Positions 35,801 to 43,736 of a stretch of DNA of 64,000 bases are shown here, piece by piece; position 1 is the stretch's first letter, and the number at the start of each line of letters is the position of its first letter. The DNA lies in the NCBI GenBank assembly GCA_947500135.1, contig CANMQX010000004.1:124001-188000 (forward strand), given 5' to 3'. The DNA is from an uncultured Paracoccaceae bacterium (GTDB lineage Bacteria > Pseudomonadota > Alphaproteobacteria > Rhodobacterales > Rhodobacteraceae). The notes below the pieces were generated by a model, which saw only the letters and a program-made list of their open reading frames with translations, was not told the origin of the DNA and searched no databases. The translations under genes were made by a program, and so were the position numbers.

Positions 35801-36162
35801 ACCGGCTGGTCCTGCCTCCATGGTCGACAGCAGTCGCGCAGCGGCGGAGGTTTGACAAAGTTGACGACGAGGTGCGGGCGCTGTCCTCGATGCCGCGCGA
35901 TCCCGTGCTGGCTGCGGGGGGCAAGGCGCTTGCGGTTCTCGTGCTGGGCTCGATCCTTCTTTATCAGATGCAGTGGATCTTGGCGTGGAGCAATTCCATG
36001 GGGCTGCTTCCAGTCATGGGTCAGCCGATGACGTGGTTGTCGGCCGCTACATCGCATCACCTGTTCATGGCGATCCCCGCTGCGTTGGCCATTCTGATGG
36101 GGGCACGCGTAGTTGAAGCTCAGAAAGATACTGTTAGGTTTAACTGGGTGCCCTTGAAGTAG
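32860..36162 (+). CDS. Giant SEDS-family (FtsW/RodA-like) membrane protein
   Basis: A 1100-residue protein. After one N-terminal membrane helix comes a ~400-residue beta-rich periplasmic-looking domain, then about ten membrane spans from residue ~434 to the end. SEDS landmarks are Q629-P-V-E-F-G-K635 (family QPSEFxK) and V-E-S-D947-F followed by AEFGIGAGLFLL (family T-D-F-I-F...EELGFIG, with the essential Asp). Near residue 1048 lies GLLPVMGQP...LSAATSHHL (family GLLPVTGxPLPFLSYGGS). SEDS proteins polymerise lipid II into glycan strands together with a class B PBP, and such a PBP is encoded immediately upstream. A ~160-residue Cys-containing loop lies before the ESDF motif. ATG at 32860 with GGGGA upstream; an in-frame ATG at 32842 overlapping the PBP gene is possible. 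Confidence 0.82.
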   Translation: MRSLRRIVTSRLLRGTVIVLGTLILLLWHFETISGLDRVAPKLTRPGDILIEVPAQGEVVIGRPELGQPRGRDTAALDHIAFRQDPVSGTVVLQRVTDQRRLSLSFGDADLNGGSDRVSIPWRESGNAKQVADRLQIAVTGHVIELHLSPEKALKVSIFAEDTGETPAASDLPFSTGALVADYEIHRSGWAQRNGRDLSYCTPRPDGFFDRVSRRLAASKRLTSAWQASRRQVAVLGGLQDCVLGSQINMFALPASDPRVEIAINWFLRTERADVRVAQIAGGAAVSFKRIEGGEVVFSHAGVRRFDWPVTALPLHVDTYINDVSMLNEAWGSHQATAAEVVRFIAGRTHYHAAVLDGDAGARHVLLRVKEDGAGTLRDVDFCASGTPEAEGIDMCPDVRPDKPVQSFEEVLPRPIEKLYQSFFTHHLNFKEQLAWLVIMGCSGLFGAVAARRHLQTAPALAGSLVALGLVVAVLLLLVPIWLPFSADALEIRNFGQAMLIGNLLLFFVAGLFVALDQDGSWLSGGLWLALIAIVFLGAVSLFNLSAGGLHSNEERYFVKHLIFGLWPLPFLVIVMVLIPAQRFRIALGADVTGKMNLFSPLLWLFIVTLLGFVAWLLIGAQDGLDGFQPVEFGKFVVVVGLAVILSLWLVTQRKLSERRAGLSVLAYAVVVGLALFVPLVPIARSDYSPLIIIVSVSLIVISLMMTATGLRILREGAGDDFILSLVPVRFRPRTRRPSLLGTAWIGAVSSFWAQRTIASRPFIAALVLLALALPAVLWTSRDMPVRVEPFGVSGWSWGAEKAEQMEVLQHSLGTGRRLVKERLMIWVDLYMPGGQAAETYKANVDLPDLGFQVMRSRASIAHARCGFHPALVFGQTGPVSSPNPAATEQMACHMSGDALFGACFLERRGICEAIAPDDRVEPTRDCRASDLKLPVQAHCIPVVESDFAVTFLLAEFGIGAGLFLLAVQFSFTALALFTVYRLVLPPWSTAVAQRRRFDKVDDEVRALSSMPRDPVLAAGGKALAVLVLGSILLYQMQWILAWSNSMGLLPVMGQPMTWLSAATSHHLFMAIPAALAILMGARVVEAQKDTVRFNWVPLK

Positions 36163-36203
36163 AATGATGTCGGCGTTTGGGGGTCGAACAATGGAATTTG
36201 GCT

Positions 36204-38555
36204 ATGTTTCGTGAAGAGATGACAAAATCGGATCGTGGAATCCTCGCTGTTTTGTGGATTGTGGCGCTTGGCGGCCTCGGGGTGACGATGAACGCCCTGT
36301 TCAGCGGTGCACTGGAGCTCTTTTCAACGCCAGGTACCAGCGACGCCCTCGGCATTGCGGCGATGCTGACCTTGCTTTTTGGCGGGGGCTTTGTTGCTCT
36401 CTCGGTCAGTTTTGCGCGGGTGGTGACGTCCCGACGGTCGAACTTTGGGACAATAATTACTTGGGCCCTTGCGATGTCTGTCGCGTTGTCGGTGATCGCT
36501 TTTTTCTCTTTCCGGTTCTGGTATGACGAGGCGAATAGTTCCCTTAATCTGGACAGCTATGAGATCTCAGATGACATCACCGCCGTTGCCGAGATAAACA
36601 CGCGCGTCTCACGGGTGGCGACTGCTGAACTGGAACGAGCAACGCGTGATTATGAGGCCAACCCCGCCGTGCCGGACTACAATTCTCAGATGCTGGCGAT
36701 TTCGGAAGAGCTGGGCCAGGGCGAGGGACTGCGTCTGGTCATCGCTGGTCTCGCATCGAACCGCGAAGAGCGCCGGGCCGCGGCAGAGGCGCTGGAAGGC
36801 ACTCTTGAAGGTCGGGTCGAAGAGCTTTCAAGGACAATACGTGATCAGGAGGCCCGTCGCCCCATCTTGGAAACTGACTTTGCGCAGGCTCTTGAGGCGC
36901 TTACCCCCTATGGGGCTGGTAACGAAGAGTGGCAAACCCTGCTGAGCCAGACACGCGCCGCCTTTCTGTTGGAATGCCCCGAACCTGCGACTGACCCTTT
37001 CGAGCCGGGGTTTGTGCGACCGGAGCGATTTCAGACCGGGTGTGGCCCGCGCCAGCAGGTTGAGCAGCCACTGCTGGCCGTCGAATTGGAAGCTCAGTTT
37101 GTCGAAGAGGGGGTCGAACAAGTCTGCAGAGAACGCAATTCGAACGGGAACATTCGAAGTACTGGCGCCGGGCCGTGCACGGATGTCATGCTGGCGAACT
37201 ATTTTCAGCTTCAGAGCCTGATTGCCGAGTATGAAGTCGCGACCGAAGAGCTTGAGACGAGCCAGGACCTGATTGAACGCAGCCGCCAGCAGCTGCCACT
37301 AGCGGAGGATGATCTGGAAGCAGCGAAGACCGAGTTGAGCGGCATCAACCAAGAAGAGGCCTTGGCAAGGAGCACCTTGCAACCCTTTCAGTCGGCGATT
37401 GCCGCGTTCCAGCAGGAACCTACAACGGCAGGTCTGGCGACGCTCAGGGACGACTGCCGGGATGTGATCAGCCTCGCGCGTTCGGGTGCCGGCTTCGATG
37501 CTGACACCGCGCCCGATGCGCTGTCGATCGATTGTACCGGGCGTGGTCTGGACCAGGTCTTGGGCACGTTCGCAGGAGCCAAGGAACGTTCCGTAGCTGT
37601 GGTGCTGGCCTGCGATGCAGGGCGCGAGACGATTGATCAGGCGCGGAGCGTTCTGCGGTCCTCAACGCAGCAGTTTTCAACCGGGGAACTGTCGGAGACG
37701 ATTAATACCCTGAAGACGGGCGCGATTGATCCCTGCCTCGCTGCGGCGCGGTCCAACGGGTTCGATGTGGCCGACCTAACGACCGAACTGGACAGGCTGG
37801 TGGCCGAAATCACGCGAAATAGGTCAGGTGTAGCCGCAGCACTTGATCGCTATGCTGAAATGCTAACTCTTCGTTCAAACATTCCCACGTATGCTGTGCT
37901 CATCTTTACACTAATCGTGGAGCTTTGGTTCTTTGGCATGAAAGTTTATATCAACAATTTCATGCGGTCACGGACAGGTGACTATCAGCGGAATCGTATG
38001 CTCGACGATGCCGATCGCGCAGCGGTCCAGGCGATTTTGACCGAAGTTCAGTATCGTAATAATGGATCGCCATACCTGCCGGCGAGCTACGCTGATGAAT
38101 ACTGCGATGGGCTTCGCGGGCGGATGAAACGCCTGATTGCCCAGTTCAGCGCTGAGAAGATGACACTCATCAACCGTAGTACTGGCGATGTTGATTTCTC
38201 GACTGATTTTCTGCTGGAGTTGGATGCTTTGGTGAAAATTCCTGCGGAGAATGGGTTTGTAAAGCCGGTTCCGCCGATTGAACCAGCAGGGCCCGCGGCA
38301 CAGGATGGTACTGATGGGGGCGAAGCTGTACCAACTATTTTTTCGGGTTCTCCTCAAAATGATAGTCTTAGTCCTAAGCAGAATCGGCGGCCAGTTGTAC
38401 ACACTGGCGCCGACGAAATGCCTTCACCGACATTCAGGCCCAATGATTCAGCGCGGAGCAAACCGCTGACAGGGCCCCAGCAGCGAAGCCCGGTTGCGAC
38501 GACAAACGCGATGGCAGATCGTATTATGAACGCGCATGCTCGTCGACGTCGCTGA
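36204..38555 (+). CDS. Membrane protein with periplasmic coiled coil, unknown function
   Basis: A 783-residue protein. Three N-terminal membrane helices (within residues ~10-105) are followed by a long region rich in heptad-like Glu/Leu/Arg sequence, for example 'VATEELETSQDLIERSRQQLPLAEDDLEAAKTELS', with several spaced Cys that suggest disulfides in the periplasm. A fourth membrane helix lies at ~562-585, and a ~200-residue C-terminal tail is probably cytoplasmic, with a Pro/Ser-rich end. It may be a scaffold spanning the envelope for the PBP-SEDS pair; that role is inferred from operon position and topology. ATG at 36204 chosen; the frame opens at TTG 36177. Last gene of the rightward operon, facing the convergent gene at 38654. 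Confidence 0.65.
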   Translation: MFREEMTKSDRGILAVLWIVALGGLGVTMNALFSGALELFSTPGTSDALGIAAMLTLLFGGGFVALSVSFARVVTSRRSNFGTIITWALAMSVALSVIAFFSFRFWYDEANSSLNLDSYEISDDITAVAEINTRVSRVATAELERATRDYEANPAVPDYNSQMLAISEELGQGEGLRLVIAGLASNREERRAAAEALEGTLEGRVEELSRTIRDQEARRPILETDFAQALEALTPYGAGNEEWQTLLSQTRAAFLLECPEPATDPFEPGFVRPERFQTGCGPRQQVEQPLLAVELEAQFVEEGVEQVCRERNSNGNIRSTGAGPCTDVMLANYFQLQSLIAEYEVATEELETSQDLIERSRQQLPLAEDDLEAAKTELSGINQEEALARSTLQPFQSAIAAFQQEPTTAGLATLRDDCRDVISLARSGAGFDADTAPDALSIDCTGRGLDQVLGTFAGAKERSVAVVLACDAGRETIDQARSVLRSSTQQFSTGELSETINTLKTGAIDPCLAAARSNGFDVADLTTELDRLVAEITRNRSGVAAALDRYAEMLTLRSNIPTYAVLIFTLIVELWFFGMKVYINNFMRSRTGDYQRNRMLDDADRAAVQAILTEVQYRNNGSPYLPASYADEYCDGLRGRMKRLIAQFSAEKMTLINRSTGDVDFSTDFLLELDALVKIPAENGFVKPVPPIEPAGPAAQDGTDGGEAVPTIFSGSPQNDSLSPKQNRRPVVHTGADEMPSPTFRPNDSARSKPLTGPQQRSPVATTNAMADRIMNAHARRRR

Positions 38556-38653
38556 GAGCGAGAAAGTTTGGAAAATAACAGGGTCTTGGCCGCTCGTACC
38601 AATTAAGATGCGTCTTGCCTTGTACGCAACCTGGGCCGTAGCTCATCGAACCT

Positions 38654-41143
38654 TTACGCGCTTGCCTGTTGTGACAATCTCACCGCCAACTCAGCCCCGG
38701 CGGGCCAGGAATTCAGCGACTTCTTAAGATTCCGGTAGCAATCGGATGACGTTTGCATTGATGCAAGAACTGCGCTGCAGGATTGGTACTCCCGCTCCAT
38801 CTCATAGACTGCATAGCCTGCTACGATTGCGCGCCCGAGGTCCTTGTCCGACGGAGTTTCAAGGCCTAGGCTGTCCACCTGACTTTTGAGAGCATCGCGT
38901 TTCTTTACGATTTCCGGGAGCAGCATCTCCTTAGAAACCGAACCTGTGATACGTTCAAGCTCAATCAATTTTTCGGCGGTAGGTGCGCCATGTTCAAACG
39001 CGTCTGACATGATCTCGACTAATTCCTTGTGTGCTGGCCTTTTCTCATCGGGGTACAATTCCGCGATCAATTCCAGAATGACGGTCTGAACATCTGGTGC
39101 ACCATTGGCGGCATCAAGTTGCGCCAGTAGGGTATGTGCCTTCTCAGCTTTCGCTGCATCACCTGATGTCAGCATGGGTTCAAGCATTTCGTATGCCGGA
39201 CCCTTGTCGTTTAGACCTACTGGGTCGTTTTTGGACGCGTCATCCTTCTTCATCGCTTGAATAGTCCGCATGATTTCAGCCATTTCAAGCTGATGTTGCT
39301 CCACCTCGGTGGCAGCGGACAAAATCTCCGCGGCAGTAAACTTTTTCTGGGCGTCGTTCTCTAGGATGGCGCGAAGCGCAGCAGAACAGCCACCAAGGGC
39401 CTTACGTCTTACGCCGAGTTCACTTTGCGCGGAATTGATGCGCGTTAGAGCGTCGCCAACGTTTGACAGAGTATGAGCCGATCGGTTGAAAGCCAGATCA
39501 GGAAGCCATTGCAAAGCAGCTACCAGTTGGTCGGTATCCTTCTGTGCCCAGATTTCGGCTATCAGCCGCAGCTGTAAGTTAATTTCTGTGGCGGTCCAGT
39601 TAAACTCATGAGCCGGAACAACAAGGCTGAGACCCCGAGACAGCAGGTCAGAACCCGCCTTTGAGCGGTGGCGGGTCGGTCGGGCTAGTTTATGACCCCG
39701 GAAAAGCGACCAAGCGGCGATTGCCTGCGCAGGATCGGCCATGAACTCCTGCCAAAGGTCGATGGACGCAAAAGTCTTGCCACCATAGAACCTGGACACC
39801 TCGGCGAAAGCCGGCACCAAATGCCCTGCATCCCGTGAAGCACCCGTTCTTACGAGCCAGTCTTCGAGGCTTCGGTCTAGATCCTGCGACTTGTTCTGCG
39901 TGTCGTCGTCCTCTGCCACATGCCGCATTTTTCGGACCATATCGGCAACTATCGGATCTGAGGACGCAGTTTGCATAATTCGTTCGAGACCGACTTCGAA
40001 AGTTGCGAGACCGTCATCGGACGCAGGCGATCCGTCAACGATGATGCGTCGTTTCCGCAAATCGACGATGGTCAGCAGATCGCCCACTGACACGTGTGGA
40101 ATTCCGACGGTCTCGTCAACTCCCATCGGACCAATTTCTGGTTTTGGAATTGTGACGGCAAAGTCATCGAAACCCTTGTGCGTGGGATCAAGTATTATCT
40201 GCCTCACGGAATTCTGAACGACATCTGCGAAGTTGTCTTTCGCAGCTGCGATATCAGCTTCGTATTGCGCCGGATCGTATTGACCTTCGTCTACAGACCC
40301 AACCACCGACGCCGCGAGCTCGATAAACGCATAAAATGCGATCCTGTTGATTTCCTGCCAGTCTGCATCAGACAACCCCAGTGTTGACTTCAATTGCTCT
40401 TGAAGTCGTGCGAGGCCGCGTGCATGAATCAATCGCAGGTCCTTGAGTGTGTTTTCGTCATCGCCGCTGATTTTGATCGAGACGGTTCGGATTCGGGCCT
40501 TGGCTGCTTCCGTTTCGATCCCGGAAGGATGGTTTGGGCCGAAAACACCTTGATTGGAGCTCACGTATCCCGCCGCGGGGCTGATGTGCAGCGTTCCACG
40601 TGAGCCAGGAACAATCATGGTCGCTGGACCGATATCTTGGAAGGTTGGCGCGGCAAGCTCGTCCAACGGACCGACAATTGCACGCATTTCCCAGACCGAT
40701 GGCAGCTGATCCCATTCGGCAACCGGAAAATCATCCGGCGTCACAAAAGTCGCCGAAGATACATTTGGTTCGTCGTTTGCGGCCGTTTTCATGTAGATGC
40801 AGATGCGTTCGCGGTCACCGGTGGCTTCGAGCAGAGCCTGGTTTAGCCGCAAAACCTTAATAGGGTGGAAACTGCTGTCGCCGTCAAATATCAGGATTTC
40901 CACAATGTCCTGCGCGCGCAAGGAGCTTGTTGCAAAGCGCATCCCTAGCTGGCTGCGGCGGGTTGGATCGGGTTCGATCGAGCAAACACCGATCAGCTGC
41001 GTCTTTTGATCGCGATGGACCAGCGCCACGCAGAGCGCGCCGGTTGAGATGCCGGTCGTCGAGTCAAAATTTGCTCCGATCACGGCATTGCGTGCACCAT
41101 CCCATAGCATCCAGACTTGCTTGGACAAATCGGCGTAATTCAT
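38654..41143 (-). CDS. Large soluble protein of unknown function, divergent from the GTPase
   Basis: An 829-residue protein without membrane segments. The N-terminal ~150 residues ('LSKQVWMLWDGARNAVIGANFDSTTGISTGALCVALV') form a beta-rich domain. The central part contains helical stretches, and the C-terminal third is almost all helical ('AAEILSAATEVEQHQLEMAEIMRTIQAM'). Large GTPase-associated proteins in bacterial conflict systems have a comparable size and layout, but I could not match a named family. ATG at 41143 is chosen; the frame extends to 41206, but that would overlap the divergent GTPase frame. It shares a ~90-base promoter region with the GTPase gene, which suggests joint regulation. 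Confidence 0.6.
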   Translation of the reverse strand: MNYADLSKQVWMLWDGARNAVIGANFDSTTGISTGALCVALVHRDQKTQLIGVCSIEPDPTRRSQLGMRFATSSLRAQDIVEILIFDGDSSFHPIKVLRLNQALLEATGDRERICIYMKTAANDEPNVSSATFVTPDDFPVAEWDQLPSVWEMRAIVGPLDELAAPTFQDIGPATMIVPGSRGTLHISPAAGYVSSNQGVFGPNHPSGIETEAAKARIRTVSIKISGDDENTLKDLRLIHARGLARLQEQLKSTLGLSDADWQEINRIAFYAFIELAASVVGSVDEGQYDPAQYEADIAAAKDNFADVVQNSVRQIILDPTHKGFDDFAVTIPKPEIGPMGVDETVGIPHVSVGDLLTIVDLRKRRIIVDGSPASDDGLATFEVGLERIMQTASSDPIVADMVRKMRHVAEDDDTQNKSQDLDRSLEDWLVRTGASRDAGHLVPAFAEVSRFYGGKTFASIDLWQEFMADPAQAIAAWSLFRGHKLARPTRHRSKAGSDLLSRGLSLVVPAHEFNWTATEINLQLRLIAEIWAQKDTDQLVAALQWLPDLAFNRSAHTLSNVGDALTRINSAQSELGVRRKALGGCSAALRAILENDAQKKFTAAEILSAATEVEQHQLEMAEIMRTIQAMKKDDASKNDPVGLNDKGPAYEMLEPMLTSGDAAKAEKAHTLLAQLDAANGAPDVQTVILELIAELYPDEKRPAHKELVEIMSDAFEHGAPTAEKLIELERITGSVSKEMLLPEIVKKRDALKSQVDSLGLETPSDKDLGRAIVAGYAVYEMEREYQSCSAVLASMQTSSDCYRNLKKSLNSWPAGAELAVRLSQQASA

Positions 41144-41235
41144 TAGTTGTTGTCCCCAGCAAATACCAGCTAAGTTGAGTGTAGGCAGGGCCACTAACCT
41201 TGGCAAGCCAGCGTTGGGTAGATGGACGAGAGCTG

Positions 41236-42153
41236 ATGTTGTTGAGGAAAATTACAATGGTGGGCGCCAAGTCTTCGGGAAAGACGGTAGCTTTGGCGCA
41301 GCTCCTTGATGCGGTGCGCAACAATGCCAGTGGCTATACGCCGGATGTATTTGAAAACCCTATGCCACTGACGATCAGTACCGAGGACATGATCGATCAA
41401 GGTCGGCTGCTGAACGGCGCCCTGCCTGGGGGGACGATCGATGCGCTGGAGGCGCGTTATGCATTGAATGTAAACGTTCCGGGGAACGGGGATGCGCCAA
41501 CTAGCGAGGAATTTGCCATACTGGACGTGCCCGGGGAAATATTCAGGAGGTCTGAGACTGGGAGGACATCTGATCTCGCTGATCAGTCGCCGGAGTCAAA
41601 GGCAGCGCGTGCGGAGTATGAGTCCTGGATCGAGGAGTCGGTAGGTATTGTTTTCTTTGTCCCGGCCACAGGGTTTGCCAACAACGCGCTCTTTACAATG
41701 CCGCGTCAGGAATTGTCGGCAATCCTGAAAGCAAAACATGACGGGAAGTGCCCAAACCTTGATCGCCTTATCATCGCTATAGCGATGTTTGATGTGCTTC
41801 TGCTTCATCTCGGGGATCTTGCGTTGGATGTCGCGATCCGTCCTGACTCGGTAAAGAAAATTCTCAAGCTGTGCCTTCGACGGGTAAAACTGCAGGCACA
41901 GGACATGATGAGCAAGGCAGGCTTTAACGAGCTTGATATCAAAATCACGCCTATTTCAGCGTTCGGGTTCAACAGGGAGTTCGGTTGCGCCAATGTAGAC
42001 CCGAACGCCTTGGAAAAGGATCAAAGTGGCATTCGGATGAAGCACCAGCGCAACAGTGAAACCTTGCCTTACCTTGTTGGTGATCCGTTCCTTTGGGCCG
42101 CCTTTGAACATGAGACACCGTTCATGTTTGACCTTAAGGAGATCGTAGGTTGA
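41236..42153 (+). CDS. P-loop GTPase-like protein
   Basis: A 305-residue protein. A perfect Walker A, G10-A-K-S-S-G-K16-T17, lies at the N-terminus. A switch-II-like DVPGE (D97-E101) follows a hydrophobic strand (FAILDVPGE), as in TRAFAC GTPases (DxxG). The G4 position shows AIAMFD instead of NKxD, so nucleotide specificity is not certain. The following ITPISAFGFN may be the G5 strand. Such small GTPases with unusual G4 occur in bacterial conflict and SrfC-like loci. ATG at 41236 with GGACGAGAG upstream is preferred to the TTG at 41200, because the P-loop then starts at residue 10. Its stop overlaps the TTG start of the next gene. Confidence 0.75.
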   Translation: MLLRKITMVGAKSSGKTVALAQLLDAVRNNASGYTPDVFENPMPLTISTEDMIDQGRLLNGALPGGTIDALEARYALNVNVPGNGDAPTSEEFAILDVPGEIFRRSETGRTSDLADQSPESKAARAEYESWIEESVGIVFFVPATGFANNALFTMPRQELSAILKAKHDGKCPNLDRLIIAIAMFDVLLLHLGDLALDVAIRPDSVKKILKLCLRRVKLQAQDMMSKAGFNELDIKITPISAFGFNREFGCANVDPNALEKDQSGIRMKHQRNSETLPYLVGDPFLWAAFEHETPFMFDLKEIVG

Positions 42154-43127
42154 CGCAGACGGACAATGCGAGACTCGTGCCCCGAACGCAGATCCGCGTT
42201 GAACGCGGGATTTCTGGGAAGTTCGTTATTTCTGAGGGCGGCGCAGAGGTGCCTGATGGGCCGTACGGGTTAATCGCTCAGTCTGACAACTTTCCTCAGC
42301 ACTTTACCACCAGATCGGGCGAGCGGCTAACACTTGATAAGCTCGCAAAGGCCATGCGTGGCGACACGCAACTGTCCGCAAAGGACATTGACCTAACATT
42401 GCGAAGTGTTGGTACCCTACAGTTTCTTACAACTGTTGAAGGTTTGTTCGTCGCGCGTTTGAGGACTCGCTCGCAGAGCGGGGAGGGAGGGAGCGACCGG
42501 GCTTTTGAAGTCGCTCAATTTCTTTTTCTGAAAGATGTGTGCGACTGGCGGTCTGTGCCGGCGGGCTTTTTTCGCTTTTGCTGGAACGAGCTTCGAGCGA
42601 ACCCGCCGGTACAAGGTCGAAAATTCGTGGACCCGCTGGTCTTTGCTGTTGATGACGATGTCGAGGCGTATATGCTTGATGGCATAGAACAAATTGTAGC
42701 TAATTTGACCGAAACCGGAACGCTTGGAGAAGTTCCGGTGAGTGAAGAGCTTCAATCGCTGCTGTCTTTGCTACAGCACAACAAGACGGAAGGATATTTT
42801 CCTCTTGAAACCCAATATTTTGTGGCCGCCAGCAAATCTGAGGTTCCAACCGTTTGGGCGCTAGATCTGGCAGCAGCCCTTGCGCGTGTGGACGAGCCTG
42901 AATGGGGACGGCGGCATTTTCGGATTAATGTGGGATTGCCACCGGCGTCCACGGGGCCGGCCCTGCATTTTGTAGAAAGCCGAAAAGACTGGGTGCTGCA
43001 TGGCAGCGGCGCAAATGTTGACCTCGGCGGTTTTCCCGGCAGCCCCAGCGCCAACGATGCGCACCCAGAAGCAAAAGTGATGATAAGCAGTGGGCGCCGA
43101 GTTGGCGTAGATCCGATCACAATCTGA
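42150..43127 (+). CDS. Protein of unknown function coupled to the GTPase
   Basis: A 325-residue soluble protein starting at TTG 42150, overlapping the GTPase stop by four bases (TTGA). It has mixed alpha-beta composition and no recognised motif. Segments such as 'VPAGFFRFCWNELRANPPVQGRKFVDPLVFAVDDDVEAYM' look like a folded globular domain. The tight coupling suggests it binds or regulates the GTPase. It is the last intact gene before IS remnants, so the locus probably ends here. Confidence 0.6.
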   Translation: MTQTDNARLVPRTQIRVERGISGKFVISEGGAEVPDGPYGLIAQSDNFPQHFTTRSGERLTLDKLAKAMRGDTQLSAKDIDLTLRSVGTLQFLTTVEGLFVARLRTRSQSGEGGSDRAFEVAQFLFLKDVCDWRSVPAGFFRFCWNELRANPPVQGRKFVDPLVFAVDDDVEAYMLDGIEQIVANLTETGTLGEVPVSEELQSLLSLLQHNKTEGYFPLETQYFVAASKSEVPTVWALDLAAALARVDEPEWGRRHFRINVGLPPASTGPALHFVESRKDWVLHGSGANVDLGGFPGSPSANDAHPEAKVMISSGRRVGVDPITI

Positions 43128-43222
43128 TCGGAACAACGGCTGCGAAACTAGGGGCTGTTGACGTTGAGGTTTCCCAAATCACCTGGCCTCTGATTCAGGG
43201 TTGCAAACAGAGGAGAGCAGCC

Positions 43223-43285
43223 TTGACCCGAAGAGTATTAACCGATGCGCAATGGTGGATCATCGAACCGTATTGCCTTGGGAAG
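43223..43285 (+). pseudogene. N-terminal remnant of IS5-type transposase
   Basis: TTG at 43223 after GAGGAG opens LTRRVLTDAQWWIIEPYCLG, the start of IS5-family transposases ('..R..LtDaQW..iEP...G'). The homology stops after about 21 residues. The preceding sequence from ~43140 looks like the left end of such an element. Confidence 0.65.
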
Positions 43286-43298
43286 TTAAGCACTCTCC

Positions 43299-43370
43299 GC
43301 TAAAGTCGTCGATGACGTTGAAAATGCGGAACCGGCGGCCACACGACAGGCGGTCAGTGACCTGCTCCCC
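43299..43370 (-). pseudogene. Remnant of IS3-family transposase OrfB, reverse strand
   Basis: The minus strand translates to VTDRLSCGRRFRIFNVIDD, the start of the IS3 rve domain ('fV.D.l..GrrfRvL.ivDd') with the first catalytic Asp region. It is cut off on both sides. Confidence 0.6.
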
Positions 43371-43422
43371 TGAAAAGTCCGGTGTTTTTGGTTAGCCTGT
43401 TTTCCAACTGAGGAGACAGACG

Positions 43423-43673
43423 ATGAAGAGAAGCCCTTTCAGCGGAGAACGGACATTTGGATTTTGAAGGAGCATAAGACTGGCGCGTCGGCTGCTGACC
43501 TATGCCGCAAGCATGGCGTGAGCGATGCGACCATTTACAAATGGCGATCCAAGGATGGCGGCATGGAAGTGTCCGATGCCAAGAAACTGAAGGCGCTTGT
43601 CGGCTATGGAGCCGAGAGCTGTAATTTGGCGATGAAAAGGCAAACGGCAGCTTTGTCCGCGTGGCGGAACTGA
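43423..43673 (+). pseudogene. Frameshifted IS3-family OrfA
   Basis: ATG at 43423 starts MKRSPFSGE, then a one-base shift leads into WILKEHKTGASAADLCRKHG and VSDATIYKWRSKDGGMEVSD. This is the helix-turn-helix OrfA of IS3 elements ('MKRSRFSEEQIIGILKEHEAG...'). The leucine-zipper end is replaced by unrelated sequence, so the element is dead. Confidence 0.8.
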
Positions 43674-43736
43674 AAGGGAGCTTTCGCGAGGGTCTGCTTT
43701 ATGCGCATTTATTCACGGGGCATCGCGCATGCGCTG

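Noticed and set aside
41200-41235. Upstream TTG start extending the GTPase by 12 residues
   Set aside because: The ATG at 41236 has a better ribosome site and avoids overlap with the divergent gene's leader.
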